Shown one piece after another: positions 1-6,240 of a DNA stretch of 9,466 nucleotides. The stretch lies in the NCBI GenBank assembly GCA_937967805.1, contig CALBTC010000155.1, positions 1 through 9,466 of the forward strand, read 5' to 3'. The translations under genes were made by a program, and so were the position numbers. The notes below the pieces were generated by a model. It was not told the DNA's origin. It ran no database searches and was given only the letters and a program-made list of their open reading frames with translations. This DNA is from an uncultured Anaerolineaceae bacterium (GTDB lineage Bacteria > Chloroflexota > Anaerolineae > Promineifilales > Promineifilaceae). Each line of letters starts with the position of its first letter. Within the stretch, counting starts at the first letter, position 1.

Positions 1-804
1 GGCCAGCCCGTCAGCATGGCCAACATCCGCGCCGCCAGCCAGATATGCCACCGCCACAACGTGCCACTCTTCCTCGACTGCTGCCGCTTTGCCGAAAACG
101 CCTGGTTCATCAAAACCCGCGAAGAAGGCTACGCCGACAAAACGCCGCTGGAAATTGCCCAGGAGATGTTCAGCTACGTGGACGGGGCCACGATGAGCGC
201 CAAGAAGGACGGCATGGCCAACATCGGCGGCTTCCTGGCGCTCAACGATGATGCCCTGGCACAAAAGTGCAAAAATATGCTCATCCTCACCGAAGGCTTC
301 CCCACCTACGGCGGCCTGGCCGGCTACGATTTGGAAGCCATCGCCGTGGGGCTGGAAGAGGTGCTGCACGAGGATTATTTGCAATACCGCATTCGCTCCG
401 TCGCTTACCTGGGCGACATTCTCACGGCCAACAACGTGCCAATTGTGCAGCCGCCCGGCGGCCACGCTATCTACATCGACGCCAAAGCGATGCTGCCCCA
501 CATTCCGCAAAGTGAGTATCCGGCCTGGGCGCTGTCGCTGGCGCTTTATTTAGAAGGCGGCATCCGCTCCGTGGAGATCGGCTCGGTGATGTTTGGCCAC
601 CAGCCGGACGGTGGTGAAAAACCGGCGGCGATGGAGCTGGTGCGATTGGCCTTCCCCCGCCGCGTTTACACGCAAAGTCACGTCGATTACCTGGCCGAAG
701 TGCTGCTTTATGTCAACAGAATCAAGGAAAACATTCGCGGCGTGCGCATTGTGGAGGCCCCGCCAGTACTGCGTCACTTTACGGTGAAAATGGCACTTAT
801 TTGA
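1..804 (+). CDS. tnaA: Tryptophanase (L-tryptophan indole-lyase), C-terminal part, 5' end outside window
   Basis: PLP-dependent beta-eliminating lyase, predicted cytosolic, splitting L-tryptophan into indole, pyruvate and ammonia. The frame is open to base 1 (GQPVS precedes the first in-window Met at base 16), so the start lies upstream; 267 residues of a family usually about 460-470 long are present. Visible landmarks, numbered in the fragment: Asp26 and Arg29 in LDCCRFAEN (PLP pyridine-nitrogen side) and the SAKKD motif with Lys69 as the Schiff-base lysine. Downstream come EGFPTYGGLAG, a GGHA motif and VRLAFPRRVYT, whose arginine binds substrate carboxylate in this family. Tyrosine phenol-lyase is the main alternative. 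However, the segment SVEIGS has Ile where phenol-lyases have the Arg of MERG, and LRHFT has the His of tryptophanases where phenol-lyases have Phe. Both favour tryptophanase. It contains no CGGCCG palindrome, unlike all the genes after it. Confidence 0.9.
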   Translation, partial: GQPVSMANIRAASQICHRHNVPLFLDCCRFAENAWFIKTREEGYADKTPLEIAQEMFSYVDGATMSAKKDGMANIGGFLALNDDALAQKCKNMLILTEGFPTYGGLAGYDLEAIAVGLEEVLHEDYLQYRIRSVAYLGDILTANNVPIVQPPGGHAIYIDAKAMLPHIPQSEYPAWALSLALYLEGGIRSVEIGSVMFGHQPDGGEKPAAMELVRLAFPRRVYTQSHVDYLAEVLLYVNRIKENIRGVRIVEAPPVLRHFTVKMALI

Positions 805-860
805 TCGGTGATCGGTCAACCGTTATCCGTAATCGGTGTTCGGTTACCAGAATCGCCACC

Positions 861-879
861 GATTACCGTTCACCGATTA
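861..879. repeat. 19-nt direct repeat, left copy
   Basis: GATTACCGTTCACCGATTA matches 1642-1660 at 18 of 19 positions in the same orientation. The two copies bracket the thioredoxin-like gene. Confidence 0.75.
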
Positions 880-967
880 CTGATGACTGACACATTAATC
901 ACTGAACAAATGTTACTTATTCCAACAGGCTGCATCTAATAAAATGGAACACTGCACAACTGGAATC

Positions 968-971
968 GGAG
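968..971 (+). promoter_or_regulatory. Ribosome binding site of the thioredoxin-like gene
   Basis: GGAG lies 7 bases before the ATG at 979. It supports that start over the in-frame ATGs at 988 and 1000. Confidence 0.6.
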
Positions 972-978
972 TAACTTT

Positions 979-1590
979 ATGACCAATATGAATCGCGGTA
1001 TGAGCCCCAACAAACATGCAGTGAGGCACAAAAAGCAGGCGCGGCAAAATAATTTGATGCTGCTGGCAGCGGTTGTTTTGATTTTAGGTGGGATTGGCAC
1101 GCTGGTTTGGCTGAGTTGGAAAACGGCCGCACCCCAACCCGCCACCAACAGCTACGGCGCGCCCGCCCTGGCCCAACAAGGCGGCACCGTTACCGACTTC
1201 TCGATTGGCTCGCTGGCCGGCGGCAACCTTGCCCTGAGCGATTTTGCCGGTGAGGTGGTGATCATGAACTTTTGGGCCACCTGGTGTCCGCCCTGCCGCG
1301 CCGAAATGCCGGGGCTGAATCGCTTTTACGAAACACATCGAGGGAAAGGGCTCGTGCTTCTGGCCATTAATGTGGAAGAAGGTGTGGAATTGGTACGGCC
1401 GTTCATCCAAAACAACAACTTCACCTTCCCCGTGCTGCTGGATGAGCAGGGCCGGGTAGCCCAACAGTACAGCACGCGCAGCTACCCCACCACCTTCATC
1501 ATCGACCGCGAAGGCGTGATCCAACACGTGCAAACCGGCATCATCAGCGAAGATGAATTGGCCCGCGTTGTGCTGCCGCTTTTACAGTAA
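979..1590 (+). CDS. Membrane-anchored TlpA/ResA-type thioredoxin-like protein
   Basis: A 203-residue extracytoplasmic thiol:disulfide oxidoreductase. A basic N-terminus (residues 6-22, rich in Arg/Lys/His) precedes one hydrophobic helix at about 26-46, fitting an uncleaved signal anchor with the C-terminal domain outside the membrane. After a Pro/Ala/Gln linker, the thioredoxin fold starts near 70. The active site is W102-C103-P-P-C106 within NFWATWCPPC, and the cis-proline is in SYPTTFIID. WCPPC with NFWATW is typical of the AhpC/TSA-Redoxin TlpA/ResA/CcmG group. In that group the usual job is to reduce disulfides in apocytochrome c or other exported proteins. No cytochrome-biogenesis gene is visible nearby, so the substrate is open. 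The gene stands alone, convergent with the kinase operon, between two blocks of related repeats. The family call is firm; the exact role is not. Confidence 0.88.
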   Translation: MTNMNRGMSPNKHAVRHKKQARQNNLMLLAAVVLILGGIGTLVWLSWKTAAPQPATNSYGAPALAQQGGTVTDFSIGSLAGGNLALSDFAGEVVIMNFWATWCPPCRAEMPGLNRFYETHRGKGLVLLAINVEEGVELVRPFIQNNNFTFPVLLDEQGRVAQQYSTRSYPTTFIIDREGVIQHVQTGIISEDELARVVLPLLQ

Positions 1591-1657
1591 TCCGTATTCA
1601 GTAAATCCGTAATCAGTAAACTCGTTATTGATTGATTTACTGATTACCGCTCACCGA
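1591..1657. repeat. Convergent intergenic repeat block with a 12-bp hairpin
   Basis: Two tandem 15-mers come first: 1591-1605 and 1606-1620, 14 of 15 identical, of the form TCCGTAATCAGTAAA. GTAATCAGTAAA at 1609-1620 then pairs perfectly with TTTACTGATTAC at 1636-1647 across a 15-nt loop. The block sits between two convergent genes, where a bidirectional terminator is expected. The stem is AT-rich and has no T-tract on either strand, so a Rho-independent terminator is uncertain. Confidence 0.65.
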
Positions 1658-1660
1658 TTA
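1642..1660. repeat. 19-nt direct repeat, right copy, overlapping the kinase stop codon
   Basis: GATTACCGCTCACCGATTA is the partner of 861-879. Together with a further GATTACCG unit it runs into the 3' end of the kinase gene on the other strand. The repeat family thus provides that gene's last codons (Gly-Asn-Arg) and its TAA stop (1658-1660). Confidence 0.7.
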
Positions 1661-3073
1661 CCGATTACCGTCCACCGGCAAGCGTACCTCAAAACGCGTC
1701 TCGCCAGGTTGGGAAGTGACGGTGAAACGGCCGTTATGCTTCTGCACCACAATATTGTAGGAAAGATTTAAACCCAGGCCGGTGCCCTGCCCCGGTGGCT
1801 TCGTCGTAAAAAACGGATCAAAAATTTTGGCCTGAATCCCCTCAGGAATGCCGGGTCCGTCATCGGTGACGGCCACCACCACCCATTCCCCTTCGCGATA
1901 GGTTTGTAAAATCAGCCTTCCCTGCCCGGACATCGCGTCGATGGCATTGTCGATCAGGTTGGTCCACACTTGGTTAAGTTCGCTGCCGTAGGCGTCCAGC
2001 AGCGGCACGTCGCTGCCGTAGTCGCGCACCACGTCTACGCCATTTTTCAATTTGTGACGCAAAATCGCCAGCGTACCGTCCAACCCTTCGTGAATATCCA
2101 CCTGCTGCGTCGGGGCCTGGTCCATGTACGAGTAAGATTTCAGCGCCTTGACGATTTCAGAAATACGGCCGCTCGCCTCGCTGATCTCCTGTGCCAACGC
2201 AAACAAGGCGTAAGTGGCGCTAATCCAGGCCACCACAGCCGAAAGCTGGGCCTGGCCAAACGTGGCTTCCAGCCGCCGCAGCGCCGTCTCATCGTATCCC
2301 AGCGCCACCAGTTCCGGCGCGTATTCCCAACAGTCGGCCACCTGCTGCGCTTCCAGCCACGCCTCAATTTCCTCCTGCCGGTCGCTGCGCGTCAGGCTGT
2401 CCAGGTTCAGCGGGTGAGCCGCCTGTTCGGCTGCCCGCTGCAAGAGTGACGTCAGCTGCGCCTCTTGCGCCGAAGACAGCCCATACATATCCAGGCCTAG
2501 CTGCGCTTTCTGCAAGCGACTGATTGCCGTCAACAAATAACTGGCGCTGCGCTGTACGGCCGCTGCCGGATTGTTCAATTCGTGGGCCACGCCGGCGCTC
2601 AGGCGACCCAGTGTGGCCAGCTTTTCCGACTGGCGCAGCCGCACCTCCTGCTGTAGATACACCTTTTCCAGATCGCGCAGCTTCTTTTTTTCCAGGCTGG
2701 TGTCCAGGCGGGCTTTCAGCAGCACCGGATCAAACGGCTTGGGCAAAAAATCCTCCGCGCCCATCTGGATGCAGCGCACGATGCTGTCCATCTCATCCAG
2801 CGCCGAAATGACGATGACCACAATATCGCGCCAGTCGGCGTTGGCCTTGATCTCGCGCAGCACCGCGTAGCCGTCCATCTCCGGCATGAGCAAATCGAGC
2901 AGCACGACATCAAACGGCCGTTCCGCCAACATCTCCAGCGCCAGACGGCCGTTTTCCACCACCGCCACCTTGTGCCCCTGCTGCTCCAACATGCGAGACA
3001 GCTTAATGCGGTTCATCCGGTTGTCATCTACGACCAAAATGTGTCCGTGAGAACGGGTTTCGTCAGTTGTCAT
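1658..3073 (-). CDS. Receiver-histidine kinase (REC-DHp-HATPase), soluble
   Basis: A 471-residue cytosolic protein with no membrane segment. Residues 10-125 are a response-regulator receiver with acidic pair D16/D17, phospho-acceptor D60 (LLDLLMPEMDG), Ser90 and K112 (LPKPF). A coiled linker (about 126-150) leads to the H-box GVAHELNNP with H164. The ATPase domain has the N-box (N372, N376), DDGPGIP (404-410), FDPFFTTK (418-425) and GTGLGL (430-435). The second dimerisation helix (SGRISEIVKALKSYSYMDQ, about 301-319) is some 135 residues after the histidine, against roughly 45 in a standard HisKA domain, so about 90-100 residues are inserted. The gene is last in the operon. Its ATG overlaps the stop of the hybrid kinase by 4 bases (3070-3073), with AGGA a few bases before it. 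From memory, kinases with this SYSYMDQAP region often neighbour REC-flavoprotein fusions, as here. Confidence 0.9.
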   Translation of the reverse strand: MTTDETRSHGHILVVDDNRMNRIKLSRMLEQQGHKVAVVENGRLALEMLAERPFDVVLLDLLMPEMDGYAVLREIKANADWRDIVVIVISALDEMDSIVRCIQMGAEDFLPKPFDPVLLKARLDTSLEKKKLRDLEKVYLQQEVRLRQSEKLATLGRLSAGVAHELNNPAAAVQRSASYLLTAISRLQKAQLGLDMYGLSSAQEAQLTSLLQRAAEQAAHPLNLDSLTRSDRQEEIEAWLEAQQVADCWEYAPELVALGYDETALRRLEATFGQAQLSAVVAWISATYALFALAQEISEASGRISEIVKALKSYSYMDQAPTQQVDIHEGLDGTLAILRHKLKNGVDVVRDYGSDVPLLDAYGSELNQVWTNLIDNAIDAMSGQGRLILQTYREGEWVVVAVTDDGPGIPEGIQAKIFDPFFTTKPPGQGTGLGLNLSYNIVVQKHNGRFTVTSQPGETRFEVRLPVDGNR

Positions 3074-6000
3074 GATCGGTCCTGTGCCCGTACCTGCTGC
3101 AAATAAGCAGCCACCTGTGCATACGCCTGGTTCATGTCGGCAACCAGTTCCGGCAGTTCAGCCAGATTTGCTTCTTTGGCCAACGCTTCTACTTGAATCG
3201 CCAATTCATGCAGGCGCGCCGCGCCAAAGTCAGCGGCGTTACTCTTCAGGCTGTGGGCGGCCAGATGGATTATTGGCGCGTCCGCAGCAGCCAGCCCCTG
3301 CTCAATTTTGGCTATCAACTGTGGCGCCTCGGCCAAAAAGCCGTCGATCAATTCATGCAGATATGCCGGCTCACCCCCCATCATCTCCTGTAATTGGGCC
3401 AGGGCTGCGGCATCAACGGCCGTCTCCACATCTGCAACCGGTTTATCTGACGAGTCCGCCTCAGCAAAACGCATCCCAACTTCGGCTGCCGATTGGGGCA
3501 AATTGGCCCTGTCTTGTGCCGCCCGTTCCAATGTTTCTATCAGCGCCTGCACCCGAACCGGTTTGGTCAGGAAATCATTCATCCCCGCTGCCTTGCAATT
3601 ATTGCGCTCCTCCATGAGTACATCCGCAGTGGTAGCCACCACATACGGTTGGGGCTGCTCCATCTGGCGAATGCGCCGCGTCGCTTCGATACCATCCATC
3701 ACCGGCATGTGTATGTCCATAAACACCACGTCGTATCGCTGCCGCTGAACGGCCGTTAACGCCTCCAACCCATTCGCCACCACATCAACCCGGTAGCCCA
3801 ACCGCTGTAATAGCCGCACGCCCAGCTTCTGGTTGGTGCTGTTATCGTCGGCCAGTAATATGCGCAGCGGCAGCCGTTGGGCCATCTGCGGATCAAACTC
3901 TGATTGGGGTACGGTCGTCTCAGGCTTGGGCAACGGCCGTTCCCCAAAAATGTGCAAAAGGGTCTCATAAAGCTGGGACGGTTTGACCGGCTTCGTCAAT
4001 GTGGCGGCAAAGTTCGCGTCCGCCACTGCCCGCTGTTCGCCGCTTAGACCGCCCAGCGAGGTAAGCAGCAGCAGCGGCAACGCTTTGCCCTGCTGAACGC
4101 TGCGCAATTCTTCGGCCAGCGTCAGCCCATCCATTTCCGGCATTTGCATGTCCAGAACGGCCGCGTCAAACGGCTTGTCGCGGCACAGTTCAACCAGCGC
4201 CTCCTGGCCACCGGCCACGGCACAGGTTGTCATGCCCCACGCCTCCGCCTGACGCTGCAAGATGCGCCGGTTGGTGGCATTGTCATCGACAATGAGCAAA
4301 TGGCGGCCGGCCAGGTGCGGCTGATCGTCCTGCAAAAAGGTGCGCGCCGGCCCGGCAGCCGCTTCCGCCTGGATGGTGAAGGTGAAGGTAGAGCCTTCTC
4401 CCATCCGGCTTTCCACCGTGATATCGCCGCCCATCAGTTGGGAGAGCCGCTTGCAAATGGCCAGCCCCAGCCCGGTACCGCCATAGGTGCGCGTCGTAGA
4501 CGCGTCCACCTGGCTAAAGGAGCGAAACAGCCGGTCCATGCGGTTAGCGGGAATGCCAATGCCCGTATCGCGCACGGCAAACGTGAGCGTGTAAGTTTTC
4601 GCCTCGGTGGGCAACGGTTCGGCGCTCACGGTTACAACCACCTCCCCCTGCTGGGTAAACTTGATGCCGTTACTCAGCAAATTGATCAGAATTTGGCGCA
4701 GGCGCGTCACGTCCCCCACGATCTGCTCCGGCGTTTCCGGGGCAATCGCATAAGCCAGGTCTAACCCCTTGTCGGCAGCGGGCACGGCCATCAGGTCCAG
4801 TGAGGCTTCAACGGCATCGTGCAGGTGGAACGGCCGTTTCTCCAGTTCCAACTGCCCCGCTTCTATCTTGGAAAAATCAAGAATATCGTTAATCAACAGG
4901 AGCAAAATTTCGCCGCTGTTGCGAATCGTCTCCGTAAATTCCCGCTGTTCGGCCGTTTGTGGGGTGTCCAGCAGCAGGCTGGTCATACCGATGACGGCAT
5001 TCATGGGGGTGCGAATTTCGTGGCTCATGGTGGCCAGGAAGGCGCTTTTGGCCTCATTGGCGGCTACGGCGGCAGCGCGGGCAGCGGCCGTTTCTTCGTA
5101 CAGCCGGGCATTGGTGATGGCAATCGAAGCCAGCCGCGTCAGGCGCTCCAAAATATGTAGATCGGCGGCATCAAAGGGGGCTTCCCCTGCGGGCCGCCAG
5201 ATCGACATGACGCCCATCACGCCGTCGCGCGACGTGAGGGGCGCTGCCATCAGCTTTTCCGCCTGCTGTGCCGCCGACACGTTGTGCAGCGTCACCCTCA
5301 GCGGGTCCATGGACGTGTCGGACACAATTTCGGCCTGACCAGACTGGGCCACGGAGCCGATGATGCCCTGCCCCACACGCGGCTGAAACGCCCGCACCTC
5401 ATCCGGAATCTGGCCGGAGCAGGCGGTCAGGCGCAGCGTTTGGCTTTCCGGCTGCACCAGGTAAATGGCGCAGTTGTTGGCCGCCAACAGCTCCCGGGCA
5501 TGGTCGGTAATGCGTCCCAGCAGCTTATTCAGATCGAGCGTGGCCAGGATATCGTTGCCAATTTCGGCCAGCGACGCCATCTCGGTGGCCTGCCGCCGCG
5601 TTTGGCGGAACAGCCGCATATTTTCGGCCAGCGTCTCATCCTTTTGGCGCAAAAAATGGTGCACCAGGGCAAATGCGGCCGTAAACGGACCAATGATGTT
5701 CATGGCAAAAAAGATGGCGCGGATGCCGGTTGCGCTCGCCCCCCGTTGGCTGACCCATGGTTCCAGCAAAACGCTGAGCAGCACCAGGGTCACAAAGGCC
5801 GCAAACCAACCGGTTGCCTGCCGGCGGCTGCTGACCAAAAGCGCCCCCAACGGAGCAATCAATGACCAAAGGATCGTCGCGCTGCCTTGAATGAGCCCGC
5901 CAAGCAGCAGCATCATAAAAAAAGGCAGCAGCAGGCTGGCGCAAAGCTGGATGAAGCGAAAGCGACGGAAGTGGCGCGTGCGGGCAAAAATCAGCACGTT

Positions 6001-6240
6001 CAGGAGTGAAACAATGCCATACCCAAACGGCGGCACCAGCGCCAGGGAGCCGGCATAATCGTAAAACAGAACGGCAAAGATGCCCCAGATGATTCCTGCC
6101 AGGCTCATTACGGTGGCAAAGAGCAGCACCACAGAGCGGCGCAGACGCATTTCGTCATTTTCACCAGGGGCAGCCCCGATGCGGCTCATCCTGCTGCGAA
6201 ATTGTGACAAAAGCCACCGCCACGCCCGGTAGAAATTCAT
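3070..6240 (-). CDS. Membrane hybrid histidine kinase: 6TM-GAF-HisKA-HATPase-REC-REC-HPt
   Basis: A 1056-residue sensor kinase. About six hydrophobic helices (near 35-60, 64-86, 96-117, 119-137, 143-160 and 172-197) form an integral membrane input with little outside loop. A helical linker leads to a GAF domain (about 226-380). HisKA has SHEIRTPMNAVIGM with H407. HATPase has N520/N524, DTGIGIP (558-564) and GGTGLGLAI (587-595). Receiver 1 has D652/D653, D697 (VLDMQMPEMDG), T727 and K750. Receiver 2 has D798/D799, D842 (FMDIHMPVMDG) and K893. The HPt domain at the end has H996 in HSLKSNAADFGA. All catalytic and phosphotransfer residues are present, so a complete His-Asp-His relay is possible within one chain. 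The start overlaps the upstream stop by one base (TGATG on the minus strand). The signal sensed is unknown; the membrane part resembles regions seen before cyclase or kinase domains in other bacteria (recollection only). Confidence 0.93.
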   Translation of the reverse strand: MNFYRAWRWLLSQFRSRMSRIGAAPGENDEMRLRRSVVLLFATVMSLAGIIWGIFAVLFYDYAGSLALVPPFGYGIVSLLNVLIFARTRHFRRFRFIQLCASLLLPFFMMLLLGGLIQGSATILWSLIAPLGALLVSSRRQATGWFAAFVTLVLLSVLLEPWVSQRGASATGIRAIFFAMNIIGPFTAAFALVHHFLRQKDETLAENMRLFRQTRRQATEMASLAEIGNDILATLDLNKLLGRITDHARELLAANNCAIYLVQPESQTLRLTACSGQIPDEVRAFQPRVGQGIIGSVAQSGQAEIVSDTSMDPLRVTLHNVSAAQQAEKLMAAPLTSRDGVMGVMSIWRPAGEAPFDAADLHILERLTRLASIAITNARLYEETAAARAAAVAANEAKSAFLATMSHEIRTPMNAVIGMTSLLLDTPQTAEQREFTETIRNSGEILLLLINDILDFSKIEAGQLELEKRPFHLHDAVEASLDLMAVPAADKGLDLAYAIAPETPEQIVGDVTRLRQILINLLSNGIKFTQQGEVVVTVSAEPLPTEAKTYTLTFAVRDTGIGIPANRMDRLFRSFSQVDASTTRTYGGTGLGLAICKRLSQLMGGDITVESRMGEGSTFTFTIQAEAAAGPARTFLQDDQPHLAGRHLLIVDDNATNRRILQRQAEAWGMTTCAVAGGQEALVELCRDKPFDAAVLDMQMPEMDGLTLAEELRSVQQGKALPLLLLTSLGGLSGEQRAVADANFAATLTKPVKPSQLYETLLHIFGERPLPKPETTVPQSEFDPQMAQRLPLRILLADDNSTNQKLGVRLLQRLGYRVDVVANGLEALTAVQRQRYDVVFMDIHMPVMDGIEATRRIRQMEQPQPYVVATTADVLMEERNNCKAAGMNDFLTKPVRVQALIETLERAAQDRANLPQSAAEVGMRFAEADSSDKPVADVETAVDAAALAQLQEMMGGEPAYLHELIDGFLAEAPQLIAKIEQGLAAADAPIIHLAAHSLKSNAADFGAARLHELAIQVEALAKEANLAELPELVADMNQAYAQVAAYLQQVRAQDRS

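Larger units (their letters stand above)
805..978. repeat. Intergenic region with degenerate inverted and direct copies of a TAATCGGTGA-like unit
   Basis: No gene is seen in these 174 bases. Units related to ATCGGTGATCGGT (804-816) occur on one strand, and then on the other. GTAATCGGTG at 829-838 is perfectly complementary to CACCGATTAC at 857-866 and again at 871-880, so two alternative 10-bp stems with different loops are possible. There is no T-run after the stems, so this is not a classical intrinsic terminator, although it may still end tnaA transcription. The 19-nt segment 861-879 recurs almost unchanged beyond the next gene, at 1642-1660. A weak -10-like TAAAAT is at 940-945 with no convincing -35. 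Confidence 0.6.

Noticed and set aside
1..804. Tyrosine phenol-lyase as identity of the first gene
   Set aside because: Ile replaces the phenol-lyase Arg in the SVEIGS segment and His occupies the tryptophanase position in LRHFT.
805..978. CRISPR array
   Set aside because: Units are short, degenerate, in both orientations and without regular spacers.
1084..1533. Minus-strand open frame of 149 codons
   Set aside because: Antisense to the thioredoxin-like gene with its clear WCPPC motif; no domain is visible.
1609..1647. Classical Rho-independent terminator
   Set aside because: The stem is perfect but AT-rich and has no T-run on either strand.
4144..5865. Several plus-strand open frames of 100-200 codons
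   Set aside because: They are antisense to the hybrid kinase, whose domains are continuous; their translations are Arg/Pro/Gly/Ala-rich and without motifs.
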